Assembly (NCBI RefSeq): GCF_001999465.1
Contig: NZ_MQMF01000002.1
Location: forward strand, 868,001-932,000
Source of the DNA: Fictibacillus arsenicus
GTDB lineage: Bacteria; Bacillota; Bacilli; Bacillales; Fictibacillaceae
DNA length: 64,000 nt
Direction of reading: 5' to 3'
Part shown: piece after piece, positions 1 through 8,537 of the stretch
Position numbering within the stretch: the stretch's first letter is position 1
Layout of the letters: every line of letters begins with the position of its first letter
Notes under the pieces: model-generated
Told to the model about the DNA's origin: nothing
The model's database searches: none
The model's input: the letters and a program-made list of their open reading frames with translations, nothing else
Program-made: the position numbers and the translations under genes

Positions 1-1
1 A

Positions 2-952
2 AATAATCTTACAGTCGGTGAATTTTCAGCTTTCCTGCTTTACTATTTTACCGCTATGCACCGATTGACAGCGGTCATTACTTCTATGACGGAACAGCGG
101 GTACTCATGTATCAAGTTGATAAAATCTATCAATTGATGAAAATCAAACCTGAGATTACGGATCCGGAACAGCCCGTCCTGCTTTCTGATATAAAAGGAA
201 AAATAGAGTTTAAGAATGTTCACTTCCGCTATCCTGCTTCTGAAGATATCATAAAAGGCTTCAACTTAATGGTTAAGCCAGGTGAGAGGATCGCTCTTGT
301 CGGCACGAGCGGGAACGGAAAATCAACCCTGCTAAAACTGTTAGGCAGATTTTATGATGCTACTAAAGGTGATATTTTACTAGACGGTTTTTCTTTAAAA
401 GATTTGAAGATTTCTCAAATCCGTGATTCTATCGGCTATGTATTTCAGGAAACGTATCTATTCGGTTCAAGTGTAAAGGAAAATATTCGATTTGGTAATC
501 CTGATGCAACAGATGACCAAATTGAAGAAGCTGCCAAAGCGGCGTATGCGCACGATTTTATACTGAAACTCGAGAATGGATATGACACTTTGATCGGTGA
601 ACGAGGTATCAAGCTATCGGGTGGACAAAAGCAGCGGATTTCTCTCGCGCGTATGTTTTTGAAAGACCCTAAGATCATCCTGCTCGATGAAGCCACGTCT
701 GCTTTAGACAACGTGAGCGAAGTGGAAGTTCAGCGTGCATTGGATACCCTTTTAAATGGAAAAACCACCCTTACTGTAGCTCACCGTCTTTCAACGATAC
801 AAGATTACGATCAAATTATTGTTGTCGATCAAGGTCAGGCTGCTGAAAAAGGAACGTATGAAGAATTGATGGCAAGAAAAGGAATCTTTTATCACTTGTC
901 TTCAGGTGAGGATGCCACACAGCTTCCTATTGCTGAAAAAGAAATCGTTTAA
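2..952 (+). CDS. ABC exporter half-transporter, permease/ATPase (5' partial)
   Basis: This is the C-terminal part of an ATP-binding and membrane-spanning ABC exporter. The frame is open from base 2, so the start lies outside the window. The first ~30 codons are the end of the membrane domain. The nucleotide-binding domain follows, with Walker A (GTSGNGKST), a Q-loop, signature LSGGQ, Walker B with catalytic Glu (LLDEATSAL) and an H-loop (TVAHRLST). The next gene, 13 nt downstream, encodes a second complete half-transporter, so the pair probably forms a heterodimeric multidrug-type exporter of the BmrCD/YheIH kind. The substrate cannot be told from sequence. Both ATPase sites look canonical by these motifs. 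Confidence 0.9.
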   Translation, partial: NNLTVGEFSAFLLYYFTAMHRLTAVITSMTEQRVLMYQVDKIYQLMKIKPEITDPEQPVLLSDIKGKIEFKNVHFRYPASEDIIKGFNLMVKPGERIALVGTSGNGKSTLLKLLGRFYDATKGDILLDGFSLKDLKISQIRDSIGYVFQETYLFGSSVKENIRFGNPDATDDQIEEAAKAAYAHDFILKLENGYDTLIGERGIKLSGGQKQRISLARMFLKDPKIILLDEATSALDNVSEVEVQRALDTLLNGKTTLTVAHRLSTIQDYDQIIVVDQGQAAEKGTYEELMARKGIFYHLSSGEDATQLPIAEKEIV

Positions 953-965
953 TTGGAGGGGTTAG

Positions 966-2693
966 ATGGATAATATAAAATGGCTTCTTCATTATATTAG
1001 AAAGATTAAGTGGTTCTTTCTGTTTTCAGTACTTTTATTATGTTTAGAATCGATGTCAATTATCGCGACCTTTGGCTTGCAAAAGTACATCATCGATGAT
1101 GTTTTTATAAACGGACAATACGATAGACTCGTTCCGATCTTACTAATGTTTGCTGGTGCTTTCATAGCGTATGCTCTTCTTTTTACGCTCGCACCTCACA
1201 CGTTTCACCGCATTCAGGCAAGAATTATTGCTGTGTTGACTCAAGACTTTATGAACTATATGCAGCGTATTCCGGTTAAGACTTTTCATAATGAACGTGT
1301 GACGAAGTATGTTCATTATTTATCAAATGATGTGTCACAAGTTGCGGGCATGATTGGAGGTTATATCCCAAGACTTATACAGCTCTTTGTCACAATCGCT
1401 GTACTTTCGGTCATTATCTTCATTTCTTCCCCTGTTCTTTTAGCATCTATTTTGGTATTTAGTGCTCTATATATCGTGATGGGAAGACATTTCTCACCTT
1501 TGATCCGTAAAGCTGGAAAAGAAGCTCAAGACCGGAAAACGGATCTGCTTATCCATATCGAAGAAGGTATCTCTTCTACGCGTGAGGTCATGGCGTATAA
1601 CCGGACTGATTGGGAAACTTTGATCTATAACCGCCATTTCAAACGGTATTTCGATGCGGTTATGAAACAAGCTAAGATCAACAACAAACAGATTCTCGCG
1701 AGTGAACCTTTAAAATGGGGAGCCTCACTGATCGTGATAGGGTACGGCGGATATAGCGTTATCCAAGGGAATCTTACAATCGGTATGTTCATCATCGTCT
1801 ATCAATTTACCGGCCAGCTGATGGATGCCCTGCATCGTTTGTTTGCCTTTTCGATGGACCTGTCTAACATTTATGCGAACGTTGATAGACTTCGTTCCGT
1901 GATTGAGTCGCCGACCGAAAAAGATGGCTTTATACTGTTTAACGAGAGAATCGAATCTATTCAGTTTAATGGCGTTTCGTTTTCTTACAGCGAGGAGTCT
2001 GACAACAACGTGCTTCATGATCTTACGTTTACGATACCTGCCGGAAAGAAAGTTGCTTTTGTCGGTACAAGCGGCGGCGGAAAATCAACAATTGCTCAGC
2101 TCCTTATGCGCTTTTTCAAACCAACAAAAGGAAAAATTTTAGTGAACGACCATTTACTTCATGACTTGATATACGCTGACTGGACGAAGCGAACCGGCTT
2201 TGTTACACAAGAACCGTATTTGTTTCCTGACACCGTAAGAAATAACCTGTTATTAGGGAGATATATTTCTCATGAGAAAATGATTGAAGCGTGTGAAATC
2301 GCTCAAATCCACGAATACATTGAGTGCCTGTCTGAAGGCTCTGATACGGAGATAGGAGAAAGAGGCATCACCCTCTCAGGCGGTCAGCGGCAACGTTTGG
2401 CTCTTGCACGTGCAATCATCACGAATCCCGAAGTCTTAATTTTAGATGAAGCAACGTCAGCGCTAGACCTTGAAACAGAACGACAGGTTCAATGCAATTT
2501 CGACCTTGTTAGAGAAGGAAAAACCACGATCGTGATCGCCCATAGACTTTCTACCGTTCAGAACGCAGATATCATCTATGTAATGGATAACGGCTCAATC
2601 GTTGAGCAAGGAACTCACGATGAGTTGATGCAAGGAAATACCGTTTATAAAAGTTTGGTTTATGCGGAAAAAACGTTAGAAGTTGGTGCATAA
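966..2693 (+). CDS. ABC exporter half-transporter, permease/ATPase (second subunit)
   Basis: This 575-residue half-transporter has six membrane segments in about residues 10-300 and an ATPase domain in about 335-570. The ATPase shows Walker A (GTSGGGKST), LSGGQRQR signature, LILDEATSALD and a switch His (IAHRLST). A TTGGAGGGG ribosome site precedes the ATG. It follows the first half-transporter by 13 nt and its stop overlaps the next ATG (TAATG), so three genes are co-translated. The family exports lipids, drugs or peptides from the cytoplasmic membrane. Partner and operon layout are clear; the cargo is not. Confidence 0.92.
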   Translation: MDNIKWLLHYIRKIKWFFLFSVLLLCLESMSIIATFGLQKYIIDDVFINGQYDRLVPILLMFAGAFIAYALLFTLAPHTFHRIQARIIAVLTQDFMNYMQRIPVKTFHNERVTKYVHYLSNDVSQVAGMIGGYIPRLIQLFVTIAVLSVIIFISSPVLLASILVFSALYIVMGRHFSPLIRKAGKEAQDRKTDLLIHIEEGISSTREVMAYNRTDWETLIYNRHFKRYFDAVMKQAKINNKQILASEPLKWGASLIVIGYGGYSVIQGNLTIGMFIIVYQFTGQLMDALHRLFAFSMDLSNIYANVDRLRSVIESPTEKDGFILFNERIESIQFNGVSFSYSEESDNNVLHDLTFTIPAGKKVAFVGTSGGGKSTIAQLLMRFFKPTKGKILVNDHLLHDLIYADWTKRTGFVTQEPYLFPDTVRNNLLLGRYISHEKMIEACEIAQIHEYIECLSEGSDTEIGERGITLSGGQRQRLALARAIITNPEVLILDEATSALDLETERQVQCNFDLVREGKTTIVIAHRLSTVQNADIIYVMDNGSIVEQGTHDELMQGNTVYKSLVYAEKTLEVGA

Positions 2694-3397
2694 TGAAGAA
2701 GTATAAACTGCTTTTGTTTGATTTAGATGATACCCTTTTATATTCGGACTGGTTTAAAGAAGGCTTGATTCAGACACTCAGAGAACACCCTTTAACTAAA
2801 AGCCTAGACGCAGCTCTATTCCTTGAGAAAAAGCTGCGGGTTCCTTCCCACTTGATCGAAAAGCTTAAGAATCGTGAATTCACGCCCGAGGAATTTCGAA
2901 GAGCACGGTGGATATATGCATTTTCTCAATTTAATATGACACCAGACGATGACGCCCTCACTGAAATAGAAAAACAGTTTTTACAAAAAGGCTTAGCATG
3001 TATCACCCAAGATCCATCACTTATTCTGCTTCTAAAGGAATTGAGGAATCATTATAAACTGGGTATTGTAACAAATGCGCTTTATGATCCTCGCCAAAAA
3101 GTTTATAAAATGGGATTGTCGAACGTGTTTCCTGACAAAACTATTTTTAGTGCAGAAGAATTAGGATTAAGGAAACCAGACCGTGAATTCTATCATGCAC
3201 CCCTTACCTATTTTGAAGTACACCCAGAGGATACAATTTTTATCGGTGACTCTTGGATACATGATGTAGCAGGAGCAGTGGATGCAGGAATGGATGCGAT
3301 CTGGATCAATTCACGAGGTGCTGTTCCAACAACGAGTCATTCTCCTTATGCCATTGTTTCAGATGTGAAGGATATAAGAGATTTGCTGCTGAATTAA
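2693..3397 (+). CDS. HAD-family hydrolase (YjjG-like phosphatase)
   Basis: This 234-residue cytosolic protein has the HAD motifs in order: motif I FDLDDTLL near residue 9 with the nucleophile Asp, motif II around VTNA, a conserved Lys region (LRKPDREFY), and motif IV GDSWIHDVAGA. A helical cap lies between motifs I and II, as in the subfamily containing nucleotidase YjjG and phosphoglycolate phosphatases. The ATG overlaps the stop of the ABC gene by one base, so translation is coupled. Family members remove phosphate from small metabolites. The coupling to an exporter is unusual, and the substrate is unknown. Confidence 0.85.
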   Translation: MKKYKLLLFDLDDTLLYSDWFKEGLIQTLREHPLTKSLDAALFLEKKLRVPSHLIEKLKNREFTPEEFRRARWIYAFSQFNMTPDDDALTEIEKQFLQKGLACITQDPSLILLLKELRNHYKLGIVTNALYDPRQKVYKMGLSNVFPDKTIFSAEELGLRKPDREFYHAPLTYFEVHPEDTIFIGDSWIHDVAGAVDAGMDAIWINSRGAVPTTSHSPYAIVSDVKDIRDLLLN

Positions 3398-3430
3398 TTG
3401 CTATAACAATACTATTTTGGAGGCCGATCC

Positions 3431-4105
3431 ATGAACTCTACAAAAACAATCGTTGATAAATTGAATCTAAGAAAATATGAGAGCAAGCTCATTCTTAACC
3501 TGCCTGAAGATATAAATGATTTTAATGAAATAAAATTTGATGGTTCAATTACGAAAGAAAAATATGACCTCATCTTTGCCTTTGTATTTAATCTAGAAGA
3601 GTTTTCAAATGAGCTTAACAACGTAATCGAGAACCAGCTGCTCAGCGACAAAGGATACCTCTTTTTTGCTTATCCTAAAAAGAACAATCCTCAATATAAA
3701 GAGTACATCGAACGTGATCAGATCTTCCCCTACATAAAGGTTGGTGAGGACGGTTATGTAGCGGGAAGCAATCTGAAGTTTTCGAGGATGGTCAGTTTAA
3801 ATGACGTGTTTACAGTTGTCGGTTTGAGATCTGAGAAAAAGAAGTCTGCCTCCAGCAGTTCTAAGAAGAGTCAATGTGTAGATGACTATATCGTTCATGT
3901 AGATGATATTAAAAGATATTTAGAGAAGAACGCAGAATTATTAAGTACCTATAATGCTTTAACGTTTGGCTATCAAAAGGACTGGGCTCGTTACGTGTAT
4001 TCTGCTAAACGGAAAGAAACACAAGAAAAACGTTTGCTTGAGATGGAAGACATCTTAGGGGAAGGCTACAAATCTATGGATTTATATAGAAGGAGTATGA
4101 AATAG
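3431..4105 (+). CDS. YdeI/OmpD-associated family protein
   Basis: The C-terminal third (about residues 165-220) has the pattern typical of YdeI/OmpD-associated proteins: an aromatic-rich helix ending DWARYVYSAKRKET, then a helical tail with ERLLEMEDILGEG-like spacing. The first 130 residues look like a separate alpha/beta domain resembling the DUF3052 type. The two are joined by a Ser/Lys-rich linker (KKKSASSSSKK) near residue 136. A good ribosome site (TTGGAGG) precedes the ATG. The family is tied to general stress or bacteriocin resistance in other bacteria, but no activity is established here. Confidence 0.7.
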   Translation: MNSTKTIVDKLNLRKYESKLILNLPEDINDFNEIKFDGSITKEKYDLIFAFVFNLEEFSNELNNVIENQLLSDKGYLFFAYPKKNNPQYKEYIERDQIFPYIKVGEDGYVAGSNLKFSRMVSLNDVFTVVGLRSEKKKSASSSSKKSQCVDDYIVHVDDIKRYLEKNAELLSTYNALTFGYQKDWARYVYSAKRKETQEKRLLEMEDILGEGYKSMDLYRRSMK

Positions 4106-4111
4106 AACGCG

Positions 4112-4142
4112 AAAAGTGACGAGAATGGATCCCGTCACTTTT
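4112..4142 (+). terminator. Rho-independent terminator, likely bidirectional
   Basis: A 10-bp stem (AAAAGTGACG / CGTCACTTTT) around an 11-nt loop is followed by T residues. It sits between the convergent YdeI-like gene and the GNAT gene, and the A/T-flanked stem could serve both strands. Confidence 0.8.
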
Positions 4143-4144
4143 TT

Positions 4145-4624
4145 TCATAACCTATGATGAAAAATCATTTCAATTCCATACTCTCCATTGTAATCCTCAT
4201 TTTCGTAAGTAAAACCTGCTTTTTTGTATAAGTGGATCGCAGCCATATTTGTATTATGAACCGTTAAGATGATTTCGTCTTTGTCTTTGTAATGTTCTTT
4301 CACGAGAGCTGGCAGTATACGCAAAGCTTCAAGTGCGTAGCCTTTTTTTTGATGACGAACATCAATCGATAAAGATTTTAAAAGGATGGCTTTTTCATTA
4401 TCCGTGTAGATATTTCCTGCCCGGTCTGTGTACAGAGCAAACCACCCCACTACTTGACCTTCAGAACAAATCACAAACGGCTGATTACATTTATCACTTT
4501 GAAAAGTCTCTACAATAAGAGAAGGAACGGATGTATAGATCGCTTGCTCGTCAGGTAGTGTGTACTGGTTTATGGTCTGTAAATCATCATCGTCAAACCG
4601 CCTCACTGTAATACTTGTTGGCAT
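4145..4624 (-). CDS. GNAT family N-acetyltransferase
   Basis: A ~159-residue GNAT fold. The acetyl-CoA pyrophosphate loop is DVRHQKKGYALEAL and the C-terminal signature is NTNMAAIHLYKKAGF. I chose the ATG at 4624 (MPTSITVRRF) because a GGGAG sits 11 nt upstream. The longer reading from 4642 adds six residues and lacks a ribosome site. The gene is monocistronic and converges on the YdeI-like gene across a shared terminator. The enzyme would acetylate an amine using acetyl-CoA; the acceptor is unknown. Confidence 0.85.
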   Translation of the reverse strand: MPTSITVRRFDDDDLQTINQYTLPDEQAIYTSVPSLIVETFQSDKCNQPFVICSEGQVVGWFALYTDRAGNIYTDNEKAILLKSLSIDVRHQKKGYALEALRILPALVKEHYKDKDEIILTVHNTNMAAIHLYKKAGFTYENEDYNGEYGIEMIFHHRL

Positions 4625-4723
4625 TGTGAACACTACTCCCATTCTAAATCATAAACTCAAGGAATTTTATCTGCTGTGAAGAATACCTTTTAATATTCAA
4701 TCCGAATACAGGAGGCGTCTAAT

Positions 4724-5182
4724 TTGAAGAAGAAACTCCTTATAGCAGCTGTTTTATTATTTGGATTCGCTCTCGCATCAACGTTTTTAAAAGGACAAGA
4801 CTCACAGATAAAGAAAGAAGAAACTACAATAAAGACACAACGCTCAATAAGTAACGGCACTGTTTTATTTAAAGGTGAAAATGACTATTGGGAAGCAGAG
4901 TTTTCCATTACCAAAAATATGGTGAACCAGCTTAAACTCAAACATAAGTCCACAAAAAATGAACTTCCAGAACTGCTTTCTTTCACATTAAGTACGGCTT
5001 TTAACCAAGATAAAAAACAACATCAAATAGGTGCATTTACCTTATCGTTTGAGGAATTCCCAAGTGAGTTATCACTTCTTTTTAAAGAAAACAAGCTCTT
5101 AAAACCTCTAGGGAAAAATCTGGTCCTAAAGATCAATGGAGATGGGCATTATCAGTTTTTTAATATGTATGCTGTAGATTAA
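4724..5182 (+). CDS. Small secreted or membrane-anchored protein of unknown function
   Basis: A 152-residue protein starting at a TTG eight bases after CAGGAGG. The first ~20 residues form a Lys-plus-hydrophobic signal or anchor (MKKKLLIAAVLLFGFALAS), with no lipobox Cys. The rest is a polar, beta-rich domain of about 125 residues. I do not recognise the family. Its stop codon directly abuts the stop of the convergent gene at 5183, with no spacer and so no room for a separate terminator. Confidence 0.6.
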   Translation: MKKKLLIAAVLLFGFALASTFLKGQDSQIKKEETTIKTQRSISNGTVLFKGENDYWEAEFSITKNMVNQLKLKHKSTKNELPELLSFTLSTAFNQDKKQHQIGAFTLSFEEFPSELSLLFKENKLLKPLGKNLVLKINGDGHYQFFNMYAVD

Positions 5183-5419
5183 TCAGAGACTTCTAATTCC
5201 AAATAATAGTTTGAAATCGCTGCAGTTCTTATTTGCTCCTTTATATCCTTCTTTGGAGTCTAAGATCACAACTGTTTTCCCAATCCATATCCTCAAATAA
5301 AGCGATTGCAGCCTGATTGGTCTTACTATTCCTTTTTCTTCGAATTCCGTACCATTGTTTAATTCTGTTTCTGTCCTTACAAACCATCTGTTTCCAAATC
5401 CGAATTCTATAAATTTCAA
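5183..5419 (-). CDS. DUF3977-type small protein
   Basis: A 78-residue protein starting at a TTG eight bases after AAGGAG. It opens with the KFIEFGFGNRWFVRTETE pattern and contains the SLYLRIWIGKTVVILDSKEG block I associate with the DUF3977 family of Bacillaceae. No function is established. It is the last gene of a three-gene minus-strand unit with two tiny membrane proteins. Confidence 0.6.
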   Translation of the reverse strand: MKFIEFGFGNRWFVRTETELNNGTEFEEKGIVRPIRLQSLYLRIWIGKTVVILDSKEGYKGANKNCSDFKLLFGIRSL

Positions 5420-5443
5420 GCCTGTATCTCCTTTTATCAGGAC

Positions 5444-5662
5444 TTAGATCGTTTTTCTTTTCTTTTCAACCTGCTTCTCTTCTAACTTTTTTACTTTATC
5501 GTAGATTTTAAAAAGCATGGCTGTGGTGAAAGAAAATTGAACGATAAACAAAGTGACATATGTAAATTCTATATTTTCACCGCCAACAAGGGCACCAAAA
5601 GTTAAAAATACAAGAATGCTGCCAATCATCGTTACTATGAAGATGACTACCTGATTATCCAT
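5444..5662 (-). CDS. Small two-helix membrane protein
   Basis: A 72-residue protein with two hydrophobic segments (about residues 5-27 and 35-53) and a basic, coiled-coil-like tail (DKVKKLEEKQVEKKRK). GGAGG lies six bases before the ATG. The layout resembles the 43-residue protein encoded just upstream (membrane helix, then a charged coiled coil), suggesting the two act together or are related. No family recognised. Confidence 0.55.
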   Translation of the reverse strand: MDNQVVIFIVTMIGSILVFLTFGALVGGENIEFTYVTLFIVQFSFTTAMLFKIYDKVKKLEEKQVEKKRKTI

Positions 5663-5678
5663 AGGAATCCTCCAAAAC

Positions 5679-5810
5679 TCACTTGTTTTTAATTTCTTCC
5701 AAGAGAGAAATCACTTTTTCATTTTGTTCTATTAAGGTTTGATTTTGTTTCCTGAATTTCACCATATCAAACATAAATATTAGTAAAATTATAAAGATAA
5801 AGAAATCCAT
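5679..5810 (-). CDS. 43-residue membrane-anchored small protein
   Basis: Short ORF with a CAGGAG site and an ATG at 5810. It encodes about 15 mostly hydrophobic residues (MDFFIFIILLIFMFDM), then a basic stretch and a Gln/Glu-rich helix ending EEIKNK. The stop is 16 nt before the next gene's ATG. Ribosome site, spacing and membrane topology support a real gene. Function unknown; it resembles short phage-like or regulatory membrane peptides in architecture only. Confidence 0.5.
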   Translation of the reverse strand: MDFFIFIILLIFMFDMVKFRKQNQTLIEQNEKVISLLEEIKNK

Positions 5811-5954
5811 AACCACACTCCTGTCTAACTTGATTTTAACATAAATATCCACTCGAATTCCCTTAAATTAGGTCATAATTACCTCTTCCCTTTTCCTATC
5901 TATAACCATTATTGTTAGAGGTAGAGAAAACATCTGGATGGAGCTGAATGAAAT

Positions 5955-7247
5955 ATGGAGCGGATTTATAACTTGCTTGAAAAAGAGCTGGTGATAGCTT
6001 TAGGATGTACCGAACCTGTTGCCATTGCATTGGCTGCTGCTACGGCAAAAAAATATACGAATGAGAAGGTTACTTCGATCTCAGTTTCAGCGAGCGGCAA
6101 TGTTATTAAAAATGCATTGTCTGTAGGGATTCCTGGAATGGGCTTTACCGGCATCGATTTCACAGCCGCCCTTGGTGTCATCGCTGGAGATGCTTCTAAA
6201 CAGCTTAGAGTTTTAGAGGGCGTTACAAAAGCAGATGAAGAGGCTGCAATCCAACTCGTTCGCGAAGGTAAGGTAACAGTTGAGACAGCAGATACACCTG
6301 AAAAATTGTATATTGAGGTTCATATAGAGTCCCTTTCGAAAAAGATTAAGGTAGTTATTTCTGGAGACCATACGAATGTGAGTTACATCTCAGTTAATGA
6401 TGATATCCTGCTGGATCAGTCTGATACGACGAAATCCACACCACAAAAACAAGAAAAGTTCCCTGAGCTTTCAGTTGATGACCTTTATACTTTTGTAACT
6501 GAAGTACCATTAAATAAACTGGAACTCGTTAAAAGAAGCGTTCAGTTGAACCGGGCGATTTGTGAAGAAGGTCTTTCAAATGATTATGGTTTGAAAGTTG
6601 GTAAGACTCTTTACGATCAAACCAAATCTGGTATTCTTTCTGATGATCTTGCGACTTACAGCATGGCTCTTTCGGCAGCTGGTTCAGATGCCCGGATGGC
6701 TGGTTCAACCATGCCTGTCATGGCGAACTCTGGAAGCGGAAATCAAGGAATCGCCGTCACGATGCCTGTTGTAGCTGCTGCCGAAAAAATCGGGGCAACC
6801 GAAGAAAAAATGCTGAGAGCTGTAACCTTAAGCCATCTGCTCTCCATCTATATGAAGTCGAAGTTCGGCCGTCTATCGGCATTATGCGGCGTAACCGTTG
6901 CAGGTGCCAGCGCATCTGCTGCAATCACTTACCTCTTAAGTGACGAACTGAATAAAATCAAAGCTGCCATTCAGAACACTTTAGGTAATGTCAGCGGAAT
7001 GGTGTGTGACGGTGCAAAAGCTGGATGCGCGATGAAGGTCGCAACCTGTTCGAACGCTGCTGTTCAATCAGCTATTCTCGCCTCACAAGGTCTATGTATT
7101 CCTTCTACAAATGGTTTTATTGAAGAAGACGTTGAACAAACAATCGAAAACTTTTGCCGCCTTGGGAATGAAACATCAGGCACAACAGACAAAGTTCTTT
7201 TGGATATGATGGTAAATAAAAAATCTCTGCAAAAAGCTAACTCCTAA
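5955..7247 (+). CDS. UPF0597 / L-cysteine desulfidase-like iron-sulfur enzyme
   Basis: A 430-residue protein of the UPF0597 (YhaM/CdsB) family, related to the alpha chain of iron-sulfur L-serine dehydratase. Likely cluster-binding Cys lie in ALGCTEP (Cys18), LCGVTVAG and VCDGAKAGCAMK. Glycine-rich segments such as ASGNVIKNALSVGIPGMG and MANSGSGNQG are family hallmarks. The family includes L-cysteine desulfidase, which yields pyruvate, sulfide and ammonia. The exact substrate here is inferred. GGAG lies 11 nt before the ATG. The stop codon falls inside the terminator hairpin. Confidence 0.8.
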   Translation: MERIYNLLEKELVIALGCTEPVAIALAAATAKKYTNEKVTSISVSASGNVIKNALSVGIPGMGFTGIDFTAALGVIAGDASKQLRVLEGVTKADEEAAIQLVREGKVTVETADTPEKLYIEVHIESLSKKIKVVISGDHTNVSYISVNDDILLDQSDTTKSTPQKQEKFPELSVDDLYTFVTEVPLNKLELVKRSVQLNRAICEEGLSNDYGLKVGKTLYDQTKSGILSDDLATYSMALSAAGSDARMAGSTMPVMANSGSGNQGIAVTMPVVAAAEKIGATEEKMLRAVTLSHLLSIYMKSKFGRLSALCGVTVAGASASAAITYLLSDELNKIKAAIQNTLGNVSGMVCDGAKAGCAMKVATCSNAAVQSAILASQGLCIPSTNGFIEEDVEQTIENFCRLGNETSGTTDKVLLDMMVNKKSLQKANS

Positions 7248-7262
7248 AATGGGTTAGCTTTT
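7232..7262 (+). terminator. Terminator overlapping the 3' end of the desulfidase-like gene
   Basis: The stem AAAAGCTAAC / GTTAGCTTTT has an 11-nt loop. The loop contains the gene's stop codon, so the last coding codons form the left arm. Confidence 0.75.
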
Positions 7263-7316
7263 CTATTTGTGTTAATATTATCCACATAGTGATTGTTGAA
7301 TAGGGATGTGTTCTTG

Positions 7317-8132
7317 ATGGCACTTGAACAAACAATTGGTGTAGGAAGTACCGCAAAAGTGATTGTTCTGGATGAAAGAACAGTTGCCAAACAGTTCTTT
7401 GACCGGGTTTCGCGCTCTTCTATCGAAAATGAATATTTAAAAAGCAAAGCAGTGATGCATACCGGGCTCCCAGTACCGGTCATTCTTAAAAAAGTAATCC
7501 ACAATGGGCAAACCGCTCTTTTATACGAAAGAATAAACGGATCTCCTCTAACAAAGAAATTATTAAATCAGCCTTGGACTGCACTAAATCTAATAAATCA
7601 GATGGCAACCTTACAAGAGTTGATGCATGATAAGGAAATTTCTAGCTTTCCTCAGCAAAAAGACATATTACAGCACAAAATCACTCTAGCAAAAGAACTT
7701 TCTGAATCTGAAAAAAGTTTTATAGCTGAACGGCTCTCGAAACTTCCAACTGGCAATTCTTTGTGTCACGGAGATTTCCATCCGGATAATATACTTCTAG
7801 ATGAACGTGGTCCCGTCATTATTGATTGGGCTGATGCAAGCCAAGGAAACAGATTGGCGGATTTAGCCCGCACTCTTGTTATTTTGCAATACGGCGGATT
7901 GCCTTCAGGAATGAAACCTTTTAAACGTAAAACGGTATTGTATATAAGAAATCTATTAGCTGGAAAATACTTAAAAAGCTATAGAAGGTCTTTTCATTTC
8001 TCGCTTGATTCTCTGAAAGAATGGATACTCCCAGTAGCAGCAGCTAGATTAAGTGAAAACCTTCCTGTAGCGGAAAAAGAAAGACTTGCCATGCTTGTTA
8101 AACAATACATTGAAAATGATGGACTCAAATAA
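7317..8132 (+). CDS. Aminoglycoside/choline-type phosphotransferase family protein
   Basis: A ~271-residue kinase-like fold. The catalytic loop is CHGDFHPDNILLD and the metal-binding segment is VIIDWADAS, both as in the APH/choline kinase superfamily. I start at the ATG at 7317, about 10 nt after AGGGA; a TTG at 7293 would add eight residues with no better ribosome site. It is the first gene of a tight operon with a VOC protein (13 nt) and a membrane protein (2 nt). Such proteins phosphorylate small hydroxylated molecules with ATP. Resistance is possible but not shown. Confidence 0.8.
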   Translation: MALEQTIGVGSTAKVIVLDERTVAKQFFDRVSRSSIENEYLKSKAVMHTGLPVPVILKKVIHNGQTALLYERINGSPLTKKLLNQPWTALNLINQMATLQELMHDKEISSFPQQKDILQHKITLAKELSESEKSFIAERLSKLPTGNSLCHGDFHPDNILLDERGPVIIDWADASQGNRLADLARTLVILQYGGLPSGMKPFKRKTVLYIRNLLAGKYLKSYRRSFHFSLDSLKEWILPVAAARLSENLPVAEKERLAMLVKQYIENDGLK

Positions 8133-8145
8133 AGGGGGAATTTTA

Positions 8146-8535
8146 ATGATCTACGAAATGACGGTTCAAGTTCGTGTTTCTGATATAATAGAAGGCCAGC
8201 GATTTTATGAGACGCTGCTTAATCGAAGACCTGATTTCACTCCGCATGAAGGGTTTGCTGAATGGGAACTGATCCCGAACTGCTGGCTGCAAGTCGCTGA
8301 GGGTATTCCAACAGAAGGCAGCGGTCCGATTCGATTGGGTGTTGTTGATCTTGCTGCTGAGAGAAGACGTTTGATAGATATTTTAAAAGTTGAGGAATTT
8401 GAAATTCATGAACGTGAAGAGGTTCCAGTGAAATGGGCTACATTTTCGGATCCTTGGGGTAATCAGCTAGGTTTGTTTGAATACAAAGATGAAAACAATA
8501 AGAAAGAGAAACTTGAACTTATAGTAAGGAGATAG
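8146..8535 (+). CDS. VOC (glyoxalase/bleomycin-resistance fold) protein
   Basis: A 129-residue single-chain VOC protein with paired beta-alpha-beta modules. It begins MIYEMTVQVRVSD and ends with the WATFSDPWGNQLGLFEY block found in these proteins. The ATG at 8146 follows AAAGGGGGA at good distance; an upstream in-frame ATG at 8086 lies inside the previous gene and was rejected. VOC proteins bind metals or sequester small molecules. The pairing with a phosphotransferase suggests a small-molecule modification or tolerance role, which is inference. Confidence 0.75.
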   Translation: MIYEMTVQVRVSDIIEGQRFYETLLNRRPDFTPHEGFAEWELIPNCWLQVAEGIPTEGSGPIRLGVVDLAAERRRLIDILKVEEFEIHEREEVPVKWATFSDPWGNQLGLFEYKDENNKKEKLELIVRR

Positions 8536-8537
8536 TC

